DNA from: Cyanobacteria bacterium PR.3.49 | GTDB taxonomy: Bacteria > Cyanobacteriota > Vampirovibrionia > Obscuribacterales > Obscuribacteraceae | DNA: 34,020 nt | Assembly: GCA_013997645.1 (NCBI GenBank) | Contig: PNKB01000036.1 | Location: 1-34,020, forward strand | Reading direction: 5' to 3' | In this document: piece after piece, positions 15,248 through 22,446 of the stretch | How positions within the stretch are numbered: the first letter of the stretch is position 1 | Layout of the letters: each line of letters opens with the position of its first letter | The notes under the pieces: model-generated | Told to the model about the DNA's origin: nothing | The model's database searches: none | What the model saw: only the letters and a program-made list of their open reading frames with translations | Translations under genes and position numbers: made by a program

Positions 15248-16785
15248 TGGAAGAAGCACCCAAAAACTTTCTTGCTAATCGTTTTTTCTTTTCGAAAGGA
15301 CAGCGTGCATCAGACGAGTACGATCAATACTGGATTCGATACAAGCCGATGCGTGTCCTAAAAAAACGTTTCAAGACAGAGCCGCATACACGCACGGTGG
15401 CAGCGCTGGTTCTGCTGGCGTTGGTGATGCTGTTCTCGTCTCTGTTCGGACCGCTCGCAGGTCTGGCCGCAGCGTGTGCGTTTCTGGGCGGTTTTCTCTT
15501 CTTCCGCCTTCGACTTTTGCTGTTTCCCACACACATTGCATTGACAGAAGACGGCATTACATTTCACTGGCTTCGCTCATGGTTCAACTTTCAAAGTTGC
15601 CTTTTGCCCTGGAGCAGTTTGTCGCACGTAAATCTTACGACTGCCAAGTTTTTCAAACACACAGAAGCGCGCGTGGAATTCAACATAGTCTCGGTCGGCA
15701 TGCCGTTTTCCCAAAAGCTCCCTTTCTTGCTGCTCACGCCGGCGCTTGCCAAAGGCTGGCTCTTTGACCGGTCGAAAATCATCCTGCCTTTAGACGGACT
15801 GGCTTCCAGCGATGACAGAAAGCGTTTGCAATTTGGGTTTCAGAGATTTCTTCCCACTTATCGTGTGGATCCTAAAGTGAGCGACGAATTGCAATTGTCG
15901 CTCAAGGTGGAAAGCTACACGGATTTGTGGCTGGGTGCGCTTTCCATGAATCGCAGCCGCTTGCGAACGGACACCTTGCCGACAGGCACTCTCGTCAATC
16001 ACGGGCGGTATGAAGTGTTGTTTCCGATTGGCTCGGGAGGGCAGGCGGTTGTTTACTCGGCAATTCAGCGCGAAATGTCGCTGGACAGACCGGTGGTTCT
16101 AAAAGAATTCGTATTGCCTTCATACGCCGGTGTGAAGGTGCGCAAGCGTGTTTTAGCAAACATACAGAGCGAGTCGAAAATATTGCAAGACCTTGAGCAT
16201 CCAAACATTGTGAAATTGCTCGATTTTTTTGTTGAAGATGAACGTGCTTATTTGGTTTTGGAGCAGATCAAAGGTCTTACTCTCAAACAACAAGTTGAGC
16301 AAGACGGTCCTTTCAAGGAGGTGGACGCACTCAGCTTTGCCTTGCAAATGACTGCGATTTTGAGCTTCCTGCATAATCGCAAACCACAGGTGGTGCACCG
16401 CGATTTTACTCCGGACAATTTGATGGTCGCTCATGGCGACATTTTGAAATTGATTGATTTCAATGTGGCGCAACATCTCGAGGCTATGTCTACGCACACC
16501 GTCGTGGGCAAGCATTCCTATATTCCACCCGAGCAGTTTCGAGGCGAGACTGCGCCCCAGAGCGATATTTATGCTATGGGTGCAACACTGTTTTTCATTC
16601 TTACAGGTACTGATCCAGAGCCAATTTCCGTTTCTCGCGTCAAGTCCGTAAGAGGAGATGTCAGCGACGAAATTGACGCCATCGTTGCGAAGGCGACCGC
16701 CACCGACTCAGCCTATCGCTATGCCAACTGCGAGGAGATCAAGCGTGAGCTGGAAGCCTTGCGCAAACAGCGTTATGGGCATTGA
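15247..16785 (+). CDS. Membrane-anchored protein kinase 2 with DFN motif
   Basis: A 512-residue paralogue of the preceding kinase with the same architecture: two N-terminal hydrophobic helices at about 50-90 (VAALVLLALVMLFSSLFGPL, then a second), a beta-rich PH-like segment (HIALTEDGITFHW), and a kinase domain from about 250 (GSGGQAVVY Gly loop, Lys in PVVLKEF). The catalytic loop HRDFTPDN (HRD at 384-386) has Thr in place of Lys. The Mg-binding motif is DFN at 404-406 instead of DFG (LIDFNVAQ), a variant I associate with cyanobacterial-type kinases. The end is SYIPPEQFRG and SDIYAMGATLFFILTG. ATG 15247 shares one base with the upstream TGA; an in-frame GTG at 15244 is equally possible. It is probably co-translated with kinase 1. 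Confidence 0.9.
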   Translation: MEEAPKNFLANRFFFSKGQRASDEYDQYWIRYKPMRVLKKRFKTEPHTRTVAALVLLALVMLFSSLFGPLAGLAAACAFLGGFLFFRLRLLLFPTHIALTEDGITFHWLRSWFNFQSCLLPWSSLSHVNLTTAKFFKHTEARVEFNIVSVGMPFSQKLPFLLLTPALAKGWLFDRSKIILPLDGLASSDDRKRLQFGFQRFLPTYRVDPKVSDELQLSLKVESYTDLWLGALSMNRSRLRTDTLPTGTLVNHGRYEVLFPIGSGGQAVVYSAIQREMSLDRPVVLKEFVLPSYAGVKVRKRVLANIQSESKILQDLEHPNIVKLLDFFVEDERAYLVLEQIKGLTLKQQVEQDGPFKEVDALSFALQMTAILSFLHNRKPQVVHRDFTPDNLMVAHGDILKLIDFNVAQHLEAMSTHTVVGKHSYIPPEQFRGETAPQSDIYAMGATLFFILTGTDPEPISVSRVKSVRGDVSDEIDAIVAKATATDSAYRYANCEEIKRELEALRKQRYGH

Positions 16786-16846
16786 CCACGGTTTGCAGCC
16801 AACTTGCTACAAAACTCAACTTAACAACGGCAAACGAGAGGTTTTC

Positions 16847-16879
16847 ATGATTGCAAACGATGTTACACTCATTTCGTGA
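16847..16879 (+). CDS. Possible 10-residue leader peptide coupled to the LRR gene
   Basis: ATG 16847 has GAGAGG five bases upstream and encodes MIANDVTLIS followed by TGA. The TGA overlaps the GTG start of the LRR frame as GTGA. This is the best ribosome-binding site in the 90-base gap after kinase 2, while the LRR start itself has none nearby. Ribosomes loading here could re-initiate on the LRR gene. It could also be fortuitous; the peptide shows no run of a single amino acid that would suggest classical attenuation. Confidence 0.4.
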   Translation: MIANDVTLIS

Positions 16880-17757
16880 CTAAAGCGTTGATGATTAAGT
16901 TTCCGCCCCGTGCGTCGCTCGGAAGTCTTTATACTTCCGACAGTGTTTTTCCTCATATGAGGCTGTGGGTTGGAGAAGCGCAGGGCGACCGTGAATTGTC
17001 AGTGCCTGAAGGTCGCATGCTCGGCATAGCATTGCGCAATCTGGATGCTACGACGATCAATGATGCGGTCAAAGACGGTCTTCAGCATTTGCAATCGGTG
17101 GACCTCTCCACCAGCTATTTTTCAGAGAGCACACTCAAGTGGTTGAGCTACGTCAATGATTTAAGAGAGCTGCGTCTGGACTTTCTTAAGGTTCGGGCGA
17201 TGGAATTGGCGGGACTGGCTCCACTTGCCACGCTCAGCACGCTCTGGCTGACCGGTGCTGAATTGGCTGACAGCGAACTGGCGGCAATTGCTCCTTGTCC
17301 CGGTATCGAGAATCTGATTTTGAAATCTACGCGTATCACAGATGCTGGTCTGGCAAATTTGCCGGCATTGAAAAAACTGTCTCGCTTGCATCTGCCGTCA
17401 CAGATTACGGATGAAGGAATCAAGCACTTGGTCGGCTGTAAGTCGCTGCGCAAGCTGGACTTGTCGTCAGCCAAAATAAGCGACCAAGCAATATCCATGC
17501 TCGAGAAAGTTGAGAATCTGGAAGAGCTTTATTTGAATGACACCATACTTGGTGACCCCGCGCTTTCCAAGATAGCGAATTTGAAGTCTCTGAAAGTGCT
17601 GTTTCTTTGCGGCACAAAACTGACCGACTCCGGTTTGACTTTCCTGGAGCAACTGGAAAGCCTTGAACATCTTGAACTCAGGGACACGAAGGTTTCCGAG
17701 ATGGGTGTGCAAAGAGTCAGATCGCGACTGACCAACTGCGCCATCTTCGGACCTTAG
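16876..17757 (+). CDS. Leucine-rich-repeat protein
   Basis: A 293-residue protein whose last two thirds consist of about eight leucine-rich repeats of roughly 23-25 residues (for example LEELYLNDTILGDPALSKIA and LKVLFLCGTKLTDSGLTFLE). The TDxGL/SDxAL pattern matches the cysteine-containing/RI-like LRRs common in planctomycetes and Obscuribacterales-type genomes. LRRs form protein-binding solenoids. There is no signal peptide or transmembrane helix, so it is probably cytosolic. The start is uncertain: GTG 16876 overlaps the leader frame stop, ATG 16891 is the alternative. It lies 90 bases after kinase 2 on the same strand and is a candidate partner or substrate-recruiting protein for the kinases (inference from position only). 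Confidence 0.82.
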   Translation: MTKALMIKFPPRASLGSLYTSDSVFPHMRLWVGEAQGDRELSVPEGRMLGIALRNLDATTINDAVKDGLQHLQSVDLSTSYFSESTLKWLSYVNDLRELRLDFLKVRAMELAGLAPLATLSTLWLTGAELADSELAAIAPCPGIENLILKSTRITDAGLANLPALKKLSRLHLPSQITDEGIKHLVGCKSLRKLDLSSAKISDQAISMLEKVENLEELYLNDTILGDPALSKIANLKSLKVLFLCGTKLTDSGLTFLEQLESLEHLELRDTKVSEMGVQRVRSRLTNCAIFGP

Positions 17758-17767
17758 TTATTGCAAC

Positions 17768-17792
17768 GGCCGAAAAGCTATTTCAGCCTTTT
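17768..17792 (+). terminator. Probable intrinsic terminator after the LRR gene
   Basis: GGCCGAAA and TTTCAGCC form an 8-bp stem (one G-T pair) around AGCTA, followed by TTTT, ten bases after the LRR stop. It overlaps the 3' end of the convergent zinc-ribbon gene. The U-tract is short, so efficiency is uncertain. Confidence 0.5.
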
Positions 17793-18230
17793 CATGAATC
17801 TGTTGATAGCGCCCATGTTTTGGTTGAGGCGGTTATCGAATTGCTTGAATCCTGCATCGCCCAGGTAAAGCTTCAAACCGAAAGCGTAGGCTGTCATTGC
17901 GGCTGCGACGGTGACCAGTATCATTCCCAACCGGCGCGCGTGAATTACCCACCCGAAATTGGCCCGACCCGCCTTCAGTCGCAATTCTTTGCGTGCGCTC
18001 ACTTCCTCGACGTCGATGCCGTAAAGTTCGGCTGCCGACTTCTTGGTCGGTGTCCAGTCCTGGCGTGCTTCCTCATGCGGGATAAAGTGGGAGCAATGCT
18101 CGCAAACAGTGCGCGGCTGTCTGGGATTCGAGTGCCCGCAGCGCGGACAGTCAAGCATCTGGATTTCCATATCCTTGAAATCGATCTTGAACTGGGAATC
18201 CGTCATTACCATGTTTTTGTCGAAAGCCAT
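17778..18230 (-). CDS. Zinc-ribbon single-TM protein
   Basis: A 150-residue protein with a CxxC-x11-CxxC zinc ribbon at Cys28, Cys31, Cys43 and Cys46 (DCPRCGHSN...CEHCSHF), a polar middle with the phrase AAELYGIDVEEVSARKELRL, one transmembrane helix at about 107-126 (LGMILVTVAAAMTAYAFGLK), and a short basic C-terminus. The zinc ribbon should face the cytoplasm. No named family was recognised. ATG 18230 is well supported by GAGGAG six bases upstream. It converges with the LRR gene (20 bases between stops), and its leader contains small hairpins and the palindrome described at 18302-18321. Confidence 0.78.
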   Translation of the reverse strand: MAFDKNMVMTDSQFKIDFKDMEIQMLDCPRCGHSNPRQPRTVCEHCSHFIPHEEARQDWTPTKKSAAELYGIDVEEVSARKELRLKAGRANFGWVIHARRLGMILVTVAAAMTAYAFGLKLYLGDAGFKQFDNRLNQNMGAINRFMKRLK

Positions 18231-18301
18231 AACGAACTCCTCGCAGCCTCACGCCTATTAGGGGCGTTATACCCTCATGGGGAACATAATATGCGCGTCT
18301 T

Positions 18302-18321
18302 AGACCTAAAGCTATAGATCT
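18302..18321. promoter_or_regulatory. Imperfect 20-bp palindrome upstream of the zinc-ribbon gene
   Basis: AGACCTAAAGCTATAGATCT matches its own reverse complement at 16 of 20 positions and is centred on AGCT. It lies 72 bases before the zinc-ribbon start, in the position of a promoter or operator. No regulator is encoded next to it. Confidence 0.3.
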
Positions 18322-18337
18322 AATAAGACTCACTATA
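18321..18337 (+). promoter_or_regulatory. T7-RNA-polymerase-promoter-like 17-mer
   Basis: TAATAAGACTCACTATA differs from the T7 phage core TAATACGACTCACTATA only at position 6. The bases after it (TGA) do not match the usual GGG at +1 to +3. It points rightward into the 3' end of a minus-strand TPR gene, with no phage gene in the window. It is probably a chance match, or a relic; it is recorded because the identity is high. Confidence 0.25.
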
Positions 18338-18389
18338 TGAAGCTTAACTCTGCCCGTCAAGGGGGTGCTGCAGCCTGTTCAAATACCGG

Positions 18390-18421
18390 GAATCCGCGCC
18401 GGGCAAAGATCGGCGGGATTC
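18390..18421 (-). terminator. Stem-loop just after the membrane TPR gene
   Basis: On the minus strand GAATCCCGCCG pairs with CGGCGCGGATTC (11 pairs and one bulged base) around a 9-base loop, starting four bases past the TPR stop. No U-tract follows, so it may work as a Rho-assisted terminator or as a 3'-end stabiliser. Confidence 0.4.
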
Positions 18422-18424
18422 GAT

Positions 18425-19888
18425 TCAAGCAGGCGGCAAGGAGCCCAGTGCACTCGCTGCTTCCTTCACGCCACGGCTGCTTTCGCTAAAGAGCTGTTTT
18501 CTTATTCTAAGGGCGTGATTGAAGCTTGATAGAGCTTTCTCAATGTTGCCCTCTTTGGCCTGAGATTCTCCCAGCCAGAGATATGTGGTGGCGACGAAGG
18601 GATGCAATTCGGCGATGCAATCTTTTAGCACTCGAAGCCCTTCTTCAAACTCTTCAGTCACAGGTCTGCCCTTTTTGAAGGCCGCATATGCTACAGCCAA
18701 TCGAGCCTTCCAGTAATCCAAGCCGCGGTTTTCCGTTTTGGATTCATAATAGCTCCGGGCTTCGGAAGCTAACTTAGCGGCTTGGTCGTAGGCTTCTCTT
18801 TTCAGTCTTTGATTGGCGAAGCAAGTGAGAATGTCCGGATAGAGAAGCACGACGGTGCGTTGTATATCCGGACGTTTGGCTGATTCGAGCGCGGACAAGT
18901 AATCTTGCTCGGCGTCAGGGTCGTCCTTCAATTCCTTGAGGCGCGCATTGAAAAAGATTTGAAATGTTTGCTCAATGCTGTAGCTGCCGCCGATATCTTG
19001 CCTCACCCAGCGATCGGTGCGATTTGCACTGCGGGTCGAGTGCGAAAGGTCAATTGCTTTATCGAGTCGACGCAGATATTTTTCCGCTTCTTCAATACGC
19101 TCCAACTCGATAGCACCGTGCACCATGCCCAATAGTCCCGTGATGTAAGCTGGAGAATCCTGGCGGTCAGCTTGTTCCAACTCGTCCAGACACTCGCCCA
19201 GCAGGCTGAAACCTCTTTCGAAATTGCCCATCTCAATGCACAGCGAACCTAAGGTCGAAGCCTGGTAGGAATGCCCGTCCTTATCTCCAATCGAATTTTT
19301 GTACAAATACTCGCCGTACTTCACTGCGGTGTTCAAATCGCCTTTGCGAATATTGAGAAGCTGCAATTGGCTTGCCTTTAGCGCCAAACCAAGCCCTGCA
19401 TTTGCCGGATAGCGGCCGGCAAGAATTTCCTTAATCGGGTCGTCTACGCCGTCGCGCGAAAGTTGATCCGAAACTTTCCAGAGCCCGACTTGCTGGCAGG
19501 CATTGGAGAGAGCGGAATTCCACAGTTCATCGATAGGTGATATGACCAGCGAAAAAATCGCCCCGGCGACCAAAGAACCAGCAAAGGCAAGCAGAGGGTT
19601 TAAGTGCAAAAGAAAAGTCAAGGAAACAGTCGTAGAGATGGCTATGCCAAGAATCAAACCGCCGTGCGCGGTTGAAATCATGAATATCATTTTGCGCAAG
19701 GCGATGCCTTTTGCCTTCGCAAGCTTGACGCTGTCGGAGGAACTCAAATTCTCCAGCGGCGTGCCCTGACTGAGCGTGAGCCCGGCCGTCTCATCTTCCG
19801 GGGCAATCTTCTGCCTGATTTGCCGCAGCAAGTCCTGTTTAAGGTCTGAACCGGATTCCGAGTTAACCTTGTCAGTTTCGTCGGGCAT
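18425..19888 (-). CDS. Membrane-anchored TPR-repeat protein
   Basis: A 487-residue protein. An acidic N-terminal cytosolic segment with DLLRQIRQKIAPEDE precedes two close transmembrane helices at about 64-115 (MIFMISTAHGGLILGIAIST, then LLAFAGSLVAGAIFSLVIS). The rest, from about 140, is helical repeats of TPR type (for example LGSLCIEMGNFERGFSLLGE and YLWLGESQAKEGNIEKALSS). The C-terminal part probably faces the cytoplasm, judging from the two-helix hairpin. The role is unknown; TPRs suggest a membrane assembly platform. ATG 19888 is chosen because AGGTGA lies five bases upstream; a TTG at 19912 would put the N-terminus inside the hairpin at 19898-19932. It lies downstream of glmS on the same strand but may be separately controlled. 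Confidence 0.78.
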   Translation of the reverse strand: MPDETDKVNSESGSDLKQDLLRQIRQKIAPEDETAGLTLSQGTPLENLSSSDSVKLAKAKGIALRKMIFMISTAHGGLILGIAISTTVSLTFLLHLNPLLAFAGSLVAGAIFSLVISPIDELWNSALSNACQQVGLWKVSDQLSRDGVDDPIKEILAGRYPANAGLGLALKASQLQLLNIRKGDLNTAVKYGEYLYKNSIGDKDGHSYQASTLGSLCIEMGNFERGFSLLGECLDELEQADRQDSPAYITGLLGMVHGAIELERIEEAEKYLRRLDKAIDLSHSTRSANRTDRWVRQDIGGSYSIEQTFQIFFNARLKELKDDPDAEQDYLSALESAKRPDIQRTVVLLYPDILTCFANQRLKREAYDQAAKLASEARSYYESKTENRGLDYWKARLAVAYAAFKKGRPVTEEFEEGLRVLKDCIAELHPFVATTYLWLGESQAKEGNIEKALSSFNHALRIRKQLFSESSRGVKEAASALGSLPPA

Positions 19889-19897
19889 GAGCTTCAC

Positions 19898-19932
19898 CTG
19901 GTCAGGTAACAAGCTTTATATTCCCTGACCAG
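19898..19932 (-). promoter_or_regulatory. Hairpin abutting the TPR gene ribosome-binding site
   Basis: On the minus strand CTGGTCAGG and CCTGACCAG form a perfect 9-bp stem with a 17-base loop. The 3' arm ends in the AG that begins the AGGTGA ribosome-binding site of the TPR gene, so folding could limit translation. Read on the plus strand, the same stem is followed by CCGTTTTTTCTTTT and looks like an intrinsic terminator, but no plus-strand gene ends here. Confidence 0.5.
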
Positions 19933-19958
19933 CCGTTTTTTCTTTTGCCGCCAATCGA

Positions 19959-21866
19959 CTATTCGACAGTCACCGATTTGGCCAGGTTGCGCGGTTGATC
20001 GACGTCTTTGCCAAGGTAATCGGCAATGAAATAAGACATCAATTGCATCGGCACCACGGTCAAAAGTGGGCTGAAGAACTCATCGACAGCTGGAATGCTG
20101 AGCACTGTGTCGAATGTCCTTGCCGCTTGCTCATCGCCTTCTACCGCTACAGCAATCATTTGAGCGTTACGCGCTCTGGCTTCCTGCGCGTTGGACAATG
20201 TCTTCTCGTAGACGACACCAGGAACAAGTACAGTGACGACCGGCACCTTCGAGTCGAGCACAGCAATCGGTCCGTGCTTCAATTCGCCTGCTGCATAGCC
20301 TGAGGCGTGGATGTAGCTGAGTTCTTTCAGTTTCAACGCGCCTTCCAGTGCAGTCGGATAGTTGAAACCGCGTCCGATGAAAACAACATCGTGCGCATCT
20401 GCGTATTTGAGTGACGCGAGACGAATTTCGTTTTCTTTGGCAAGAATTTGTTCCAACAAAGTCGGAATTGCATTCAAGTCTGATTTGAGCTTTCTGGCAT
20501 GCTCAGTGGTTATTGCGCCACGTGCCTCGGCCAGGTAGATGCCCAGCAGATAGAAAGACGTCAATTGCGCAAGATATGTCTTGGTTGCCGCAACCGAAAC
20601 TTCGATACCGCATTCGGTGACAATCAAATTGGGAGTGATTTGCGACAAATGCGAATCGGGGCGATTGGTGATGCCGAGAGTGAAGGAGCCGAGTTTCTTG
20701 GCCTCTTCCAGGGCTGCCAGTGTATCTGCTGTTTCACCTGATTGGCTCACGGCAATTGTGAGACTGCTCTCGTTGACCATCAATCTTCTGCCGCGAATTT
20801 CGGATGCGATATCAACCGACACCGGCAAATTGCACAATTGTTCGATGATCAATTTGCCGACGAGACTGGCATGATAAGCGGTTCCGCAGGCAACTACTTG
20901 AATGCGGTCGATACCCTTCAATTCCATTTCGGTGAGATGAACACCGTAACTCTTGCTGAGTTGGTTTTCCTCTTCGTTGTTGGTGGCGGCACCATTGGAA
21001 TTGGGGGTGATATGCGGAATGAAGCTGACAGGCTTGGTCGGATGCACCAGGTATTTTGCCAAGGTCTGGCGCAAAACCAGCGGTTGCTCGTGAATTTCTT
21101 TGAGCAAAAAGTGTTTGTATCCGCCCTTGTCGATGACATAAGGATTGGAGTCGAGCGACATCGGGCGGCGCTTCACTTCTTTGCCGTCAAAGGCAAAGAG
21201 GCGAACACCTTCTTTTGTGATTTCTGCAATTTCACTCTGTTCGAGGCGAACTACTTTGTTGGTGTACTGGCGAACAGCCATGCTGTCCGAGGCGAGGAAG
21301 CTCTCGTTGTTGCCCAGACCCACGCTCAATGAGTAATGTTGATTGATCGCGTAGATTTTGTCCGGATGCTTTTGGCTGACGACACCGAGGGCATACGCGC
21401 CACGCAAAAGGCCAACCGTTTTGAAGATTGCCTTGAGCATGTCTTTTTCTGTCTCGTACACTTTCGAGATGAGGTGAGCGATTACTTCCGTGTCTGTGTC
21501 GGACTCGAAAGCGTAGCCATCTTTGATCAGCTCGTCTTTCAATTCTTCGTAATTCTCGATGATGCCGTTGTGCACGACGGCAATTGTCTTCGAGGCATCC
21601 AGATGCGGATGGGCGTTTTGATCGTTGGGCACGCCGTGCGTAGCCCAGCGGGTGTGACCGATGCCGACCGTTGCGGTCGGTTTGTTATCGGTGATCAATT
21701 TTTCCAAATTGTTCAACTTGCCGGCCGCTTTGAGCACGCTCAATTCACCATCTTGAATGATGGCGACGCCTGCCGAATCATAACCGCGATACTCCAGGCA
21801 TCGCAGTTCGGAAAGAAGTACCGGAGCGGCTTTGGCCGGTCCTAGATAGCCCACTATTCCACACAT
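19959..21866 (-). CDS. glmS: Glutamine-fructose-6-phosphate aminotransferase
   Basis: Makes glucosamine-6-phosphate from fructose-6-phosphate and glutamine, the first step towards UDP-GlcNAc for peptidoglycan and lipopolysaccharide. It starts MCGIVGYLGP, with Cys2 the N-terminal glutaminase nucleophile after Met removal. GHTRWATHG and LRGAYALGVV lie in the class II amidotransferase domain. Two SIS sugar-isomerase domains follow (VVACGTAYHASLVGKLIIEQ and SQSGETADTLAALEEAKKLG; GRGFNYPTALEGALKLKELS). The C-terminus ends LAKSVTVE as in the family. It has 635 residues, slightly longer than E. coli because of an Asn/Glu-rich insert near 300. ATG 21866 has GGAGGT eight bases upstream. It lies 19 bases after frr; no glmS ribozyme is seen in that gap. 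Confidence 0.97.
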   Translation of the reverse strand: MCGIVGYLGPAKAAPVLLSELRCLEYRGYDSAGVAIIQDGELSVLKAAGKLNNLEKLITDNKPTATVGIGHTRWATHGVPNDQNAHPHLDASKTIAVVHNGIIENYEELKDELIKDGYAFESDTDTEVIAHLISKVYETEKDMLKAIFKTVGLLRGAYALGVVSQKHPDKIYAINQHYSLSVGLGNNESFLASDSMAVRQYTNKVVRLEQSEIAEITKEGVRLFAFDGKEVKRRPMSLDSNPYVIDKGGYKHFLLKEIHEQPLVLRQTLAKYLVHPTKPVSFIPHITPNSNGAATNNEEENQLSKSYGVHLTEMELKGIDRIQVVACGTAYHASLVGKLIIEQLCNLPVSVDIASEIRGRRLMVNESSLTIAVSQSGETADTLAALEEAKKLGSFTLGITNRPDSHLSQITPNLIVTECGIEVSVAATKTYLAQLTSFYLLGIYLAEARGAITTEHARKLKSDLNAIPTLLEQILAKENEIRLASLKYADAHDVVFIGRGFNYPTALEGALKLKELSYIHASGYAAGELKHGPIAVLDSKVPVVTVLVPGVVYEKTLSNAQEARARNAQMIAVAVEGDEQAARTFDTVLSIPAVDEFFSPLLTVVPMQLMSYFIADYLGKDVDQPRNLAKSVTVE

Positions 21867-21885
21867 TCAGAGATACCTCCCAGAC

Positions 21886-22446
21886 TTAAACTTCCATGAC
21901 TTCTTGTTCTTTGTCATGGACTTGCTTGTCTATTTCTTTGACATATTTGTCGGTCAACTTTTGCAGACTCTCTTCTTGACGCTTCATGTCGTCTTCTGAA
22001 AGTCCGGTGCCCTTCAGTTTTTTCAATTCATCCGCACCATCGCGACGGATGTTGCGCACCGAAACTCTCGCCTCTTCGCCGAACTTTTTCACAGATTTGG
22101 TGAGGTCTTTGCGGCGTTCTTCGGTAAGCACAGGAATCGTGATTCTGACGACTGTGCCATCTGAGTTGGGTGTCAGACCCAGTCCCGACTTGTGAATTGC
22201 TTGCTCGATATCTTTGACTACATTCTTGTCGAACGGTTGGATCAAAAGGGAGCGTCCGTCCGGAACAGAGATGTTTGCCAAGCTCTTGAGCGGTGTCGGA
22301 CTGCCGTAATACTCCACTTCCACTCGGTCGAGGATCGCCGGATTGGCGCGCCCTGTGCGAATGGTGGAGAATTCCTTTTGCAGATTTGCGATTGCTTTTT
22401 TCATCCGCTCTTCAGCAGATGCCAGTACTTCAGTAGCAGTACTCAT
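21886..22446 (-). CDS. frr: Ribosome recycling factor
   Basis: Splits post-termination ribosomes together with EF-G and IF3. The 186 residues match the family length and sequence: MKKAIANLQKEFSTIRTGRA at the N-terminus, ILDRVEVEYYGSPTPLKSLA and VPDGRSLLIQPFDKNVVKDI in the beta domain, then the long coiled-coil arm with KKFGEEARVSVRNIRRDGAD. The start overlaps the pyrH stop as ATGA and has GGAGGAG four bases upstream, so the two genes are translationally coupled. Confidence 0.97.
   Translation of the reverse strand: MSTATEVLASAEERMKKAIANLQKEFSTIRTGRANPAILDRVEVEYYGSPTPLKSLANISVPDGRSLLIQPFDKNVVKDIEQAIHKSGLGLTPNSDGTVVRITIPVLTEERRKDLTKSVKKFGEEARVSVRNIRRDGADELKKLKGTGLSEDDMKRQEESLQKLTDKYVKEIDKQVHDKEQEVMEV

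Noticed and set aside
21867..21885. A glmS ribozyme
   Set aside because: Only 19 bases separate frr and glmS, too few for the ribozyme core.
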